Part shown: positions 33,545-42,289 of the stretch, piece by piece | Layout: every line of letters starts with the position of its first letter | How positions within the stretch are numbered: position 1 is the stretch's first letter | From: JAYSYM01 sp964543475 | GTDB lineage: Bacteria > Bdellovibrionota > Bdellovibrionia > Bdellovibrionales > JAMPXM01 | Assembly: GCA_964543475.1 (NCBI GenBank) | Contig: CAZIYJ010000001.1 | Location: 558,001-622,000, forward strand | Direction of reading: 5' to 3' | DNA: 64,000 nucleotides | Notes under the pieces: generated by a model | Database searches by the model: none | What the model saw: only the letters and a program-made list of their open reading frames with translations | What the model was told of the DNA's origin: nothing | Program-made: the position numbers and the translations under genes

Positions 33545-36394
33545 ATGAAACGCCACGGACGAAATCAGGGAAGAAACAAAGATAAACGCTCGAAGGATCG
33601 AAGCGAGGACCGCGGAGGCGCAAGCCGACCTAATCGAAATGATGATCGGCCCTCTTCTAAACCTGGTGAAGTAAATCCAAATCGAAAATTTAAAAGCTAC
33701 GCTGACTTAATGGCATTTGATCCTGAAAAAGGTGGCTCGGGTGGCCACTCTTCAGACGATGAGCGTCGTTCTGGATTCGAACGGCGTGGACGAGAGCCGC
33801 GCGAACCTCGCAATCCTCGTGAGCCCCGCGAACCGAGAGAGCCACGTGAATCTCGTGCACCGCGCTCTGGTCAAGGGTCAGTTCGTAATATGGTCTCGTC
33901 TTCTTCGAATGCACGCGGAATGGGTTTTAAAAGTCCATTCGAAAAGGACCTTGAGCGACGAGCGAAAAGTGCAAAGCCTGCATCGAAAAAATTTGGCTTC
34001 GGTAATTCTACATTCGAACGAGAAGATCGGCGTGATGATAAAAGAGAAGAACGAAAAGAAAGCCGTCCTGGCGGCGGCACTCAGAAAAAAGCGAGTCCGC
34101 AACAGCCAAGTCGAAATGAGCAGCGACCAAGCAGAGGCGATCAACGCCCGCGACGTGGACAAGATACAAAAGTAGATAATCACAAGCCGCGAACTAAAAC
34201 TGCATTCGAAGAACCAAAAGTATCAGGAACAGTAAAGCGACATCCAGATGGTTTTGGTTTTGTGATTGCTGATGATGCAAACGTTCCTGATGTTTATATT
34301 TCTCGTCAATTCATGACGGGTGTCATGACAAACGACAAAGTAATTATTGAAGTTTACAAATCACGCGACCAAGAGCGTTTGTTTGGTGAGATTGTTAAAA
34401 TTGTTTCTCGTGCGGTGACTAAGGTTGTCGGCAAATATCTTCCCGTAGACAATAAGTACGGCGTCATTATGGACGACGGCAAAGGTTGGGGAACTGATTT
34501 GCGTATTCCAGCGGAGTACGCAGGAAAAGCAAAAGAAGGCGATACAGTTGTCGCCGAGATCACTCATTACCCTGAGCGCGGAAACGAATTCACCGGAAAA
34601 GTAATCGAAGTCATTGGTGATATCGATGATCCGTTGAACGACGTACTTCGCATTGTTCACACTCATCAAATTCCTAATGAGTTTGATCCTAAAGCAGTGG
34701 CCGAAGCCGAAGCTTATGGCCACGAGGTTACTCAAGAAGACATGAAAGATCGCGAAGATCTTCGCAACCTTGATTTAATTACGATTGATGGTGCGACCGC
34801 GCGAGACTTTGATGACGCAATTTACGTCGAAAACAATGAAGATGGATTTCATCTGTGGGTCGGCATTGCAGATGTAAGTCATTACGTTAAGCCAGGTACG
34901 CAGCTCGATAAAGATGCTTACGAGCGGGGAACTTCGACTTACTTCCCGAATTATGTTGTCCCGATGTTGCCCGAGAATCTTTCAAACGAACTTTGTTCTC
35001 TGAATCCTCACGTTGCTCGATTGAGTTTCGTTTGTGAAATGCAGATTGATTTCGAAGGTAACGTCACTGAATCAAGAATTTACGAAGCAGTGATTGAGTC
35101 GAAAGCTCGTGTTACGTACGGGGAGGCTCAAGAAGTGATTGATGGTCAGCCTCCAGCAAAGCTCGCTCACGTTGCAGAAGTAATTCTTCGCGCGGCTGAT
35201 TTAGCTCGAATTCTCATGCAAAAACGTTTCAGAGAAGGTTCACTCGATCTCGAAATTCCTGAAACACAAGTTGTGGTTGATGCGCTCGGAGAATCAATCG
35301 ACATCATTAAATCAGAGCGATTGTTTGCTCATAGATTGATTGAGGAGATGATGTTGATCGCCAACGTCACTCTCGCTCGTTTCTTTACTGACAACGATAT
35401 TCCAGCCATTTTCCGAGTTCACGAAGAGCCAAAAGCCGAAAGCATCGAAGCGCTACAACGTTTCTTGTATAACTTCGGTGGACCAGACGCAGAGATGACA
35501 GGCGGGAAGCTGCAGAAGAAGCTCACTAAAGCGTTGCAATCGTTCGAGGGTCGTCCTGAAGCGACGATTTTAAATATTCTGACATTGCGATCAATGAATC
35601 AGGCTCAGTATTCAGCAAATAATGTTGGTCACTTTGGTTTAGGTTTTTCGCACTACACTCATTTCACGTCACCGATTCGACGGTACCCAGATTTGATTGT
35701 GCATCGGTTAGCGAAGAGCATTCTATATCCGAAGTATGCAAAAATGCGAATGACCGAAGAAGAGCTTGCAACTGCGGGAACGATGCTTAGCTCTTGCGAA
35801 CAGCGTTCGACAAAGGCTGAGCGTCAGTTAATTTCAATTAAGAAAGCGCGATTCATTTCTAAGTTCGTCGGCGAAGAGTTTGACGGAGTGATTAGCTCGG
35901 TAGTGAAGTTTGGCGTATTTGTTCTTTTAAGAACTTACGATGTCGACGGCTTGGTCAAAGTTGAAGCTTTGGGCGATGACTACTGGGTGTTCGACGACGA
36001 GAATCTTCGATTGTCAGGCAAGCGCACGGGCATGGAGTACAGAATCGGTGATCAGATTCGCATTCAAGTCGCTTCGGTCGACGTAGAGATGGGTCGCATC
36101 GAATTCGTATTGGCTGAGGGTGAAGAATCAGAGGGTTCCGAAGTTGCAGAGAAAGCTTCATTGTCTCGCCCAACTCCAAATAAAAAAGCTGGTCGTGGTC
36201 GATCACTGAAGGCTGGAAAAGATTTCGATGTTGATGCATTCATCGATCACATCGAAGGCGACAAGAGCACTCACCCAGCACCGAATTTGCGCAAGGCCGA
36301 AGCCCGCCACTCAAAGAAAAAAGCTAAGCGAGCCGAGCCAAAGAGCAATCAGTCTTCAAAGAAAAAGCACAGCAAGAAAAAATCCCGCCGCTAA
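33545..36394 (+). CDS. rnr: Ribonuclease R with extended Arg-rich N-terminus
   Basis: 949 residues, longer than the usual ~720-820. Residues 1-~220 are low-complexity and basic, with a run of GREPREP-like units (~80-108), replacing the normal N-terminal helix-turn-helix. Cold-shock domains start at VSGTVKRHPDGFGFVIAD, the RNB exonuclease core contains the metal-binding DFDDAIYVEN and HFTSPIRRYPDL motifs, an S1 domain begins near DGVISSVVKFGVFV, and a Lys-rich tail ends the chain. 3'-5' exonuclease for structured RNA. Its TAA overlaps copy B of the dispersed repeat. Confidence 0.95.
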   Translation: MKRHGRNQGRNKDKRSKDRSEDRGGASRPNRNDDRPSSKPGEVNPNRKFKSYADLMAFDPEKGGSGGHSSDDERRSGFERRGREPREPRNPREPREPREPRESRAPRSGQGSVRNMVSSSSNARGMGFKSPFEKDLERRAKSAKPASKKFGFGNSTFEREDRRDDKREERKESRPGGGTQKKASPQQPSRNEQRPSRGDQRPRRGQDTKVDNHKPRTKTAFEEPKVSGTVKRHPDGFGFVIADDANVPDVYISRQFMTGVMTNDKVIIEVYKSRDQERLFGEIVKIVSRAVTKVVGKYLPVDNKYGVIMDDGKGWGTDLRIPAEYAGKAKEGDTVVAEITHYPERGNEFTGKVIEVIGDIDDPLNDVLRIVHTHQIPNEFDPKAVAEAEAYGHEVTQEDMKDREDLRNLDLITIDGATARDFDDAIYVENNEDGFHLWVGIADVSHYVKPGTQLDKDAYERGTSTYFPNYVVPMLPENLSNELCSLNPHVARLSFVCEMQIDFEGNVTESRIYEAVIESKARVTYGEAQEVIDGQPPAKLAHVAEVILRAADLARILMQKRFREGSLDLEIPETQVVVDALGESIDIIKSERLFAHRLIEEMMLIANVTLARFFTDNDIPAIFRVHEEPKAESIEALQRFLYNFGGPDAEMTGGKLQKKLTKALQSFEGRPEATILNILTLRSMNQAQYSANNVGHFGLGFSHYTHFTSPIRRYPDLIVHRLAKSILYPKYAKMRMTEEELATAGTMLSSCEQRSTKAERQLISIKKARFISKFVGEEFDGVISSVVKFGVFVLLRTYDVDGLVKVEALGDDYWVFDDENLRLSGKRTGMEYRIGDQIRIQVASVDVEMGRIEFVLAEGEESEGSEVAEKASLSRPTPNKKAGRGRSLKAGKDFDVDAFIDHIEGDKSTHPAPNLRKAEARHSKKKAKRAEPKSNQSSKKKHSKKKSRR

Positions 36395-36431
36395 AAGGTA
36401 GTTCATACCTTTTGGTAGCAAAGGTGCGTTA
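36392..36431 (+). repeat. Dispersed 3'-end palindromic repeat, copy B
   Basis: Begins with the rnr stop (TAAAAGGTAG) and ends in GTGCGTTA, whose last bases form the stop of the small - strand frame. Two stems are possible: AAAAGGTA/TACCTTTT and TACC-TTTT-GGTA. Copy C differs from it at only a few positions. Confidence 0.8.
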
Positions 36432-36512
36432 GAGGCTGAACATTGCAAACGCTGAGGCGATTGCGACGACTGTAAGTAGAGAGCCTGTCCATTCTGTGAT
36501 GACTGAAGACAT
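36429..36512 (-). CDS. Possible 27-residue membrane peptide
   Basis: Short frame MSSVITEWTGSLLTVVAIAS, then AFAMFSL, with an AAAGGATT ribosome-binding site before its ATG at 36512. Hydrophobic enough to span the membrane. It lies downstream of the flagellin terminator and ends inside the dispersed repeat. No family recognised; coding status is uncertain. Confidence 0.35.
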   Translation of the reverse strand: MSSVITEWTGSLLTVVAIASAFAMFSL

Positions 36513-36565
36513 AACCAATCCTTTGTTAAAGTGGGAGCCGACCTTGGCTCTCATTTCTTTTGAAA

Positions 36566-36595
36566 GAGAAAGCCGCCCGCAGTAAAGCGGGCAGC
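36566..36595 (-). terminator. Intrinsic terminator of flagellin gene 1
   Basis: On the - strand GCTGCCCGC and GCGGGCGGC pair over 9 bp (one G-U) with a 6-nt loop, then TTTCTCTTTC follows. Located 19 bp after the flagellin stop. Confidence 0.8.
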
Positions 36596-36613
36596 GTGAA
36601 AACATTTTGATTA

Positions 36614-37447
36614 TCAACCCAACAATTTCAATGCCATTTGTTGCATTGAGTTTGCTTGGCCAAGAACTGAGATACCCGCTTGCATCAAGATCTGGTTGCG
36701 AGTGAGTTCTGCAGTTTCTGCAGCAACGTCTGTATCTCGGATTCGGCTGTTTGCAGCTGACAAGTTCTCATCGGCGATTGCCAAGTTTTGAATTGTCGAT
36801 TGCAAACGGTTTTGCAAAGCACCAAAGTTTGCACGAATCGCGTTCACAGAAACCATTGCTCTATCAACTACGTCTAAGCTCATTTGTGCGCCCTCTTTAG
36901 TTGCTAGTCCTTCAGCGGTTAAGCCAAGTGACTCGAGGGAAGCGTTAGCGGCAGAAGCGTTGAAAGAGATTCGGTCTTTAAATGCATCGTTATGCACGCC
37001 AACCTGAATGTCTAAAACTCCACCTGTACCGTTTAACAGATCGCGATTGTTGAACGTTGTAGCTTCTGTGATCCGTTGAATTTCAGACTTTAATTGCTGA
37101 TATTCTACGTCCAAGAACTTACGTTCTGTATCGCCGATCGTGTCTGACGCTGCTTGCACTCCTAGTTCGCGAAGTCGAATCAACATGTTTGAAACTTCGT
37201 TCAAACCGCCTTCAGCTACCTGTACTAACGACACACCGTCGTTAGAGTTTCGGTTCGCTTGGCGAAGACCTCTGATTTGCGCTCTCAAGTTTTCTGAGAT
37301 CGCGAGGCCGGCTGCATCGTCTGAAGCCTGGTTGATTCTATATCCCGAACTTAATCGAGCGAGCGACGTGTTGAGTCCTCTTTGTGTTCCACCCAAATTT
37401 TTCTGAGCGTTAAGAGAAGCCACGTTCGTTGAAATACGTAAACCCAT
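36614..37447 (-). CDS. fliC: Flagellin (short form)
   Basis: 277 residues from ATG 37447, with a GGGAGG site upstream; the family starts at MGLRISTN. N-terminal D0/D1 (NVASLNAQKNL, LSSGYRINQASDDAAGLAI) and C-terminal D1/D0 (RIRDTDVAAETAELTRNQI, ending MALKLLG) are intact; the variable D2/D3 region is absent, giving a ~280-residue flagellin as in many Bdellovibrio flagellins. Exported by the flagellar type III apparatus. About 65% similar by eye to the next flagellin, which points to a tandem duplication. Confidence 0.96.
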   Translation of the reverse strand: MGLRISTNVASLNAQKNLGGTQRGLNTSLARLSSGYRINQASDDAAGLAISENLRAQIRGLRQANRNSNDGVSLVQVAEGGLNEVSNMLIRLRELGVQAASDTIGDTERKFLDVEYQQLKSEIQRITEATTFNNRDLLNGTGGVLDIQVGVHNDAFKDRISFNASAANASLESLGLTAEGLATKEGAQMSLDVVDRAMVSVNAIRANFGALQNRLQSTIQNLAIADENLSAANSRIRDTDVAAETAELTRNQILMQAGISVLGQANSMQQMALKLLG

Positions 37448-37568
37448 ATTATCCTCCCTGCATGGTCCCATCCTCCGTGATATTAAGCTGCGTCAGTGCA
37501 GCAAACGCTCTCATACTGAAAGCGAAAAATTGTTAATGAGAATCTTCAACATAAAGATCCCTGCTTAC

Positions 37569-37595
37569 TCATCGACAAAATACGATTTATTTTTG
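37569..37595 (-). promoter_or_regulatory. Sigma-28-like promoter of flagellin gene 1
   Basis: On the - strand CAAA (37595-37592), 15 bp spacer, GTCGATGA (37576-37569): 3/4 and 6/8 matches to TAAA-N15-GCCGATAA. It lies 122 bp before the flagellin start. Confidence 0.4.
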
Positions 37596-37938
37596 AGTCC
37601 AGATTTTTATGCGGTGGTTCGGTGGAAATCGGCTCTGTGAGCGGAGAATCGGGCGAGTGAGCAAAGTTGCTCGAGTCGCAAAAGTAGCAGCGTCCGCCTT
37701 CGGCAGAACGACAAACAGCGCGCTTAGCGCGTGCGACAATCCTGTCTTCAACGTTTACCTTTGAGGCCTAACATCTATTTGTCTTACGACAAATTATTGG
37801 GGCCGGTCTTTCACGACCCCAATTAGCAGGAAACAGATCAATTCAGCAAAAAATAAGCACAATAAAAATCTAAGTAACGGCTTTACACTTTTTGGCTAAG
37901 CTGACCCTCTAAAGATGAAGTTATGTTCTTCATCAAAC

Positions 37939-37962
37939 CCTAGCTTCAGTTAAGAAGCTAGG
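37939..37962 (-). terminator. Probable terminator of flagellin gene 2
   Basis: 9-bp perfect stem, CCTAGCTTC/GAAGCTAGG, 6-nt loop, 23 bp past the flagellin 2 stop codon. Only a short TTT follows on the - strand, so termination strength is uncertain. Confidence 0.5.
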
Positions 37963-37984
37963 TTGGGAGGGGAGCTAGAAATCA

Positions 37985-38830
37985 TTAACCTAATGATTTG
38001 TTCAAGAGTGTTAGAGCCGATTGAGCTGACTGGTTCGCTTGCGCTAGTACCGAAGTACCTGCGTTCAACAAAATGTTGTTACGAGTTAGTTCAGCTGTCT
38101 CTTCAGCAACATCCACATCACGAATTCGTGAGTTAGCTGCGGCCATGTTTTCAGTTGATACAGCAATGTTTGAAATCGTTGATTGCAAACGGTTCTGAAT
38201 CGCACCAAAGTCGGCTCTCATCGCAGATACTGACACAATCGCTTGGTCAATCGCTGAAAGAGAGTTCTGAGCTGAAGCTTTATCAGCAACACTCGTCAAG
38301 TTCACGCCTAGGGCAGCGCTGTTAGCATCTGCTTTAGAAGCGTCGAACGACAATCGGTCGATATTTGGATCGTTACGTGTTCCGACTTGGAAATCCAAGA
38401 CTGAACCAGTACCACTCAATAGTTGAGTTCCGTTAAATTCAGTACCATCTGAGATTCGGTCGATTTCTGATACTAACTGATCGTATTCCACGTTCAAGAA
38501 CTGACGTTCTACTGGACCGATCGTATCAGAAGCTGCTTGCACTGCTAGTTCTCGAAGTCGAATCATGATCGAGGAAATCTCGTTCAGTCCACCTTCTGCT
38601 ACTTGCACGAGTGACACACCATCTTGTGCGTTTCGTTGTGCTTGCTTAAGACCGCGAATTTGAGCTTTCAAGTTTTCAGAGATCGCCAAACCTGCAGCGT
38701 CGTCACCGGCGCGGTTGATTCGGAATCCTGAGCTTAAACGCTCGAGTGATTTATCTAAACCCAACTTCGAACCCATCAGATTTCTCTGTGCATTCAATGA
38801 AGCCGTGTTTGTGTTAATACGTAAACCCAT
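37985..38830 (-). CDS. fliC: Flagellin (short form), second copy
   Basis: 281 residues, starting MGLRINTNTASLNAQRNL, ending ALTLLNKSLG. D0/D1 domains as in flagellin 1; no D2/D3. Relative to the first copy, the C-terminal half diverges most (around residues 130-190). Expression is likely driven by the sigma-28-like promoter at 38900-38926. Bdellovibrio species carry several flagellins with differing importance, and this pair would fit that. Confidence 0.96.
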   Translation of the reverse strand: MGLRINTNTASLNAQRNLMGSKLGLDKSLERLSSGFRINRAGDDAAGLAISENLKAQIRGLKQAQRNAQDGVSLVQVAEGGLNEISSIMIRLRELAVQAASDTIGPVERQFLNVEYDQLVSEIDRISDGTEFNGTQLLSGTGSVLDFQVGTRNDPNIDRLSFDASKADANSAALGVNLTSVADKASAQNSLSAIDQAIVSVSAMRADFGAIQNRLQSTISNIAVSTENMAAANSRIRDVDVAEETAELTRNNILLNAGTSVLAQANQSAQSALTLLNKSLG

Positions 38831-38899
38831 TGTTTCCTCCTCCGTGAAGATTCAACAACTACATCCGTGTAGCTGTTTGGGTGTTTATTCCTATTGAAC

Positions 38900-38926
38900 T
38901 AATCGGCGTCTCAATCTGATCCTTGA
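38900..38926 (-). promoter_or_regulatory. Sigma-28-like promoter of flagellin gene 2
   Basis: TCAA (38926-38923), exactly 15 bp, then GCCGATTA (38907-38900) on the - strand; 7/8 matches at -10 and the correct spacer. It lies 70 bp before the flagellin start. Confidence 0.65.
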
Positions 38927-38930
38927 GACG
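38907..38930. promoter_or_regulatory. 24-bp dyad over the flagellin 2 promoter
   Basis: CGTCTCAA-N8-TTGAGACG, perfect 8-bp arms, covering the -35 element and the whole spacer of the promoter. Placed like a repressor operator. The half-site CGTCTCA recurs as a dyad at 49789-49805. Confidence 0.4.
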
Positions 38931-39045
38931 TATTTCTCTTTTTGAGATTTTCTGGACCGACGTCCCGTGAAGTTCTGAGCGGGCTCGATTGAGAGCGAGT
39001 TGCGAGAGGGAGTGAAGCTCCGCAGTTGGCAGAGCTAGACTAAAG

Positions 39046-39069
39046 AAGGAGAGAACAATGTCTCTCCTT
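39046..39069 (-). terminator. Intrinsic terminator of the 39081-39464 gene
   Basis: Perfect 9-bp stem AAGGAGAGA/TCTCTCCTT with 6-nt loop, 11 bp past the stop codon; CTTCTTTAG follows on the - strand. Confidence 0.65.
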
Positions 39070-39080
39070 ATATATGTACT

Positions 39081-39464
39081 TTATTGAGGCCAAGCTTCGT
39101 TGTTACAAAGAGAAACTTGTCCCTTCATGTTTTGGCAACCGCCGCCCAGAATTCCCGAGTCGTATTTATAGCCAGCAACGCCTTTGCCAGAAAGAAGATC
39201 GATATCGGCAGCCGCGCCACGGCAGCTCAAAAAGCCAATGAGGGGTCGAGTGTCGAGTTGAAGGCGAGTTGGATCGTTAGATAAGTTTTGTCCAGCATCG
39301 ACATCATTAACTGCGAAGTTGCCATTTCGCATTTTTTTAATAGTTAACATCCAACGACCATTGTCGCCTTGAATGCGGCAATAGATTGGCTTGCTAACTA
39401 GTAAGCTTGCGTTAGCTTCAAACACGAAAACCATTGTTAAGATCGCTAAAAGTGCTTTCATCAT
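39081..39464 (-). CDS. Small exported cysteine-containing protein
   Basis: 127 residues; signal peptide cut after NAS (~19). Four Cys (IYCRIQ, FLSCRG, GGGCQN, SLCNNE) are spaced to allow two disulfides. No family recognised. It starts 5 bp after the deacetylase stop, so it is the last gene of the 40653-39081 operon. Confidence 0.6.
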   Translation of the reverse strand: MMKALLAILTMVFVFEANASLLVSKPIYCRIQGDNGRWMLTIKKMRNGNFAVNDVDAGQNLSNDPTRLQLDTRPLIGFLSCRGAAADIDLLSGKGVAGYKYDSGILGGGCQNMKGQVSLCNNEAWPQ

Positions 39465-39469
39465 TACTC

Positions 39470-40369
39470 CTAATTAACGTTTCTTTGTTCTTGGGCTTTA
39501 GCTGCGATCACTGCTGCTTCATCAGCGTACTGATCAAGCGATTTGATTTCGTCGAGAGTTACGAACTTAAAGCCTTGTTTCTTCCAGATAGGAATTAGCT
39601 TCGCAGTCATCTCAACTGTCTGAGATGTTTTGTCGTGCATGAGGACGATGCCGCCATTACGTTTCAACGTTTCGTTGTAATAACCGCCAGCGCACTGCTT
39701 AAGCGTCAAAGTCTGCTGGCCATTTCGAACGGTCCAGCAATCCCAGTCAGCTGCCGTGTGCGGATTTCCGTTAGCATCTAAAGAAATCTTTTTGGTATTT
39801 GGATCGCGCGAAATTTCTCCGCCAATATCCCAAAACATCGGTCCAATATAGTCGCGAAGAACTTGATCTTCATTTAAAAAGGGAGCGAAGTGAGATTTCC
39901 AGGCGCCAAACGGAGCTCTAAAGTACAAGCGACCACCGGGCTGAACGTAAGGTTTCATAAGGAGGTGAGTGTCCATTACCTGATGAAACACTTCGCGCAT
40001 TCCTTTTTCAGCTGCAGTTTTTGGAAGATGTACGTGGTCTTGAGCATGGCTCGCGATGACATGACCATCGTCATGCATACGCTTCATGACTGATTCGTTG
40101 CCCTTAATGTTTTTCCCGTTAACAAAGAACGTAGCCTTTACGTTTTCTTTTTCTAAAATATCAAGTAGTCGCATTGTGTGTTCAGCCGAAGGGCCGTCAT
40201 CGAACGTAAGCGCGATTTGTTTTGAAAGCCCAACTCTTGCGATGCTCTTCTCTTGAAATGCATCTGCCGCATCAGCACTCTTTGTTACGCCAGTAGCTGA
40301 AGGCTTCGAGCATGCTGCAAGTGAAGCGAGTAGTGTTAATGCGAGAAGAGTCGTGAGTTGGTTTTTCAT
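39470..40369 (-). CDS. Lipoprotein polysaccharide deacetylase (NodB fold, CE4)
   Basis: 299 residues; lipobox LAACSKP at ~20. CE4 motif 1 TFDDGPS (~60), motif 2 SHAQDHVH (the H-x(3)-H metal pair) and later FRAPFGAW and MHDKT motifs are intact, so an active Zn-dependent N-deacetylase is expected. Members act on chitin, peptidoglycan GlcNAc or PNAG. Bdellovibrio uses secreted deacetylases to mark prey peptidoglycan, so an envelope-facing role is plausible. ATG overlaps the previous stop by one base. Confidence 0.9.
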   Translation of the reverse strand: MKNQLTTLLALTLLASLAACSKPSATGVTKSADAADAFQEKSIARVGLSKQIALTFDDGPSAEHTMRLLDILEKENVKATFFVNGKNIKGNESVMKRMHDDGHVIASHAQDHVHLPKTAAEKGMREVFHQVMDTHLLMKPYVQPGGRLYFRAPFGAWKSHFAPFLNEDQVLRDYIGPMFWDIGGEISRDPNTKKISLDANGNPHTAADWDCWTVRNGQQTLTLKQCAGGYYNETLKRNGGIVLMHDKTSQTVEMTAKLIPIWKKQGFKFVTLDEIKSLDQYADEAAVIAAKAQEQRNVN

Positions 40370-40653
40370 TAGAGAGCTTCAACTCTCTTAACGATGCATT
40401 TGCGAACGCGTTTGTAGTCGTCACCCATCGTCATTTTGAAGCTTCCTAATCGTGATCCATCGACATTGCCGAGGGTTACAATGATTTCAGAGTAGTCAGC
40501 AGAGACATCGATGAAATGTCTGACGTACAATCGGCCTTGTCCGCTCGCCTTAGCCATTTGCACAGCTAGAGGAACAACAGTCTTCTCGCAAGTGCTGATC
40601 GCAAAAGCGTTTGAAGTGGGAAAAATTAAAGCCAACAATATCAAAAGTTTCAC
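40369..40653 (-). CDS. Small exported protein upstream of the deacetylase
   Basis: 94 residues from the GTG at 40653 (AAGGAAG site; upstream frame extends to 40701 without signal). Signal peptide cut after AFA. Two Cys (ISTCEK, VRKCIV) at the ends. Its stop overlaps the ATG of the deacetylase gene by one base (TAATG), so it is co-translated. Unknown family; perhaps a partner protein. Confidence 0.6.
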   Translation of the reverse strand: MKLLILLALIFPTSNAFAISTCEKTVVPLAVQMAKASGQGRLYVRHFIDVSADYSEIIVTLGNVDGSRLGSFKMTMGDDYKRVRKCIVKRVEAL

Positions 40654-40790
40654 GGCGTCTTCCTTTTTGAAATTCGTTCTGCCCAAAGAATTGCAAACCA
40701 TTGGCCAGCGAAGACGCTGTTGTTTAGATTTGAGTGTCTACTGTTTATACAGTATGAAAAATTGAAATGACGACTTTCGGCGCTGGCAAA

Positions 40791-41345
40791 CTATCGATTG
40801 CGTTCGTAGGTGACGAAGTCAAATGAGACTGAGGGAGGATTGGGGCCTTCTCCGGCTTTGCGTGAGCTACGATAGACTTCGACGAATTCGGACTTACTGA
40901 ACTCAGGAAATTTTGTGTCACCCGGAAAGTCTTGGTGAATCTCGGTGAGGTAGATGCGGTCGGTGAGTGGCATCATCTGCTTGTAGATTTCTCCGCCACC
41001 GAGAATGAAAACTTCGTCGCCATACACCGCGACTTTCGTCTTCGCAAACTCAACTGCATCTTGAATTGTGGCTACGACTTTGATTCCGGTGCCTGGCTTT
41101 GCGTTAGCAGGAAGCTGCGGAGCATAGTCATCTTGTCGAGTAATGATAATATGAAAGCGGCCCGGTAATGGTTGCGGCAAAGATTCAAAAGTTTTGCGGC
41201 CCATAATCATTGCATGGCCGCTTGTTTTATCTTTAAAGAATTTAAAATCCTCAGGAATGTTCCAGGGAAGATCGCCATCAATTCCGATGACCCGATTTCG
41301 GGCCATCGCTGCGATTGCGCTTAAAATCATTGGTGCCTTCACCAT
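40791..41345 (-). CDS. folA: Dihydrofolate reductase
   Basis: 184 residues from ATG 41345 (a TTG at 41354 would overlap thyA; ATG 41330 also possible). IAAMARNRVIGIDGDLPW, the MIMGRKTFESLP cofactor loop and ILGGGEIYKQ are conserved. Regenerates tetrahydrofolate after thymidylate synthesis. Follows thyA in the same transcription unit. Confidence 0.95.
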   Translation of the reverse strand: MVKAPMILSAIAAMARNRVIGIDGDLPWNIPEDFKFFKDKTSGHAMIMGRKTFESLPQPLPGRFHIIITRQDDYAPQLPANAKPGTGIKVVATIQDAVEFAKTKVAVYGDEVFILGGGEIYKQMMPLTDRIYLTEIHQDFPGDTKFPEFSKSEFVEVYRSSRKAGEGPNPPSVSFDFVTYERNR

Positions 41346-41350
41346 GTTAC

Positions 41351-42151
41351 TCAAACTGCAACTATCGCTTTAATAGGAGGATGCGGATCGTAACCTTCAA
41401 GAGTGAAATCTTCGTACTTGAAATCAAAAATCGATTTCACATTTGGATTCATCTTCATTACTGGCAATGCTTTGTGATCGCGAGACAATTGAAGTTTCGC
41501 TTGCTCAATGTGATTTTTGTACAAGTGAGCATCACCGAGTGTGTGAATAAACTCTCCCGCGCGAAGGCCGCAGACTTGTGCCACCATCATTGTGAGTAGT
41601 GCATAAGATGCGATGTTAAACGGAACTCCCAAAAACACATCGCCACTTCGTTGATAAAGCTGGCAAGACAGACGACCACCAGCTACGTAAAATTGGAAGA
41701 ACGCATGACAAGGTGGTAAAGCCATCTTGTCGATTTCACCTGGGTTGAATGCAACCACCATCAAGCGGCGAGAATCAGGATTGGTTTTAATTTGATTAAT
41801 GACTTCGGTGATTTGGTCGATGGTTCGTCCGTCTGGAGTTTTCCATGAACGCCATTGAGCTCCGTAAACTGGGCCGAGGTCGCCAGTTTCTTTGTCTGCC
41901 CATTCATCCCAAATACTGACTTTGTTTTCTTGAAGCCACTTCACGTTCGTGTCGCCGCGAAGGAACCAAAGCAACTCATAGATGATCGACTTGAGATGAA
42001 CTTTTTTGGTCGTAACGAGCGGAAAGCCTTTTTCGAGATCAAAGCGCATTTGGTGACCAAACACACTGAAGGTGCCAGTGCCGGTGCGATCGCTTTTTTC
42101 TGTTCCGTGATCAAGGATGAGCTTAAGGAGGTCGTGGTACTGTTCCATCAT
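41351..42151 (-). CDS. thyA: Thymidylate synthase
   Basis: 266 residues from ATG 42151 (AGAGGAG site). The open frame runs back to 42313 but only this start fits the family. DRTGTGTFSVFG, the catalytic Cys in LPPCHAFFQF, and NIASYALLTMM motif present. Makes dTMP from dUMP using methylene-tetrahydrofolate; coupled to folA downstream. Divergent from the HD phosphohydrolase. Confidence 0.96.
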   Translation of the reverse strand: MMEQYHDLLKLILDHGTEKSDRTGTGTFSVFGHQMRFDLEKGFPLVTTKKVHLKSIIYELLWFLRGDTNVKWLQENKVSIWDEWADKETGDLGPVYGAQWRSWKTPDGRTIDQITEVINQIKTNPDSRRLMVVAFNPGEIDKMALPPCHAFFQFYVAGGRLSCQLYQRSGDVFLGVPFNIASYALLTMMVAQVCGLRAGEFIHTLGDAHLYKNHIEQAKLQLSRDHKALPVMKMNPNVKSIFDFKYEDFTLEGYDPHPPIKAIVAV

Positions 42152-42289
42152 AATTGCTCCTCTGGATGAATGGCTTCGTGATGCGCTCTTCTTAATACAA
42201 TCGAGCAGGCGATTTCGGTCAATAAAGGGTCGAAAAAAATGCAGTCGACGCGTTGCTTCTGCAAAGGGAACCTGGTACCTAAAAGCCCT

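Larger units (their letters stand above)
37448..37984. other. Intergenic region between the flagellins
   Basis: 537 bp. On the left it holds a sigma-28-like promoter for flagellin 1. On the right are hairpins: CCTAGCTTC/GAAGCTAGG (37939-37962, 9-bp stem after the flagellin 2 stop, poor T run) and TTGGGGCCG...CGACCCCAA (37797-37822). Between them is a more GC-rich stretch (37640-37740) with no credible open frame. Confidence 0.55.
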
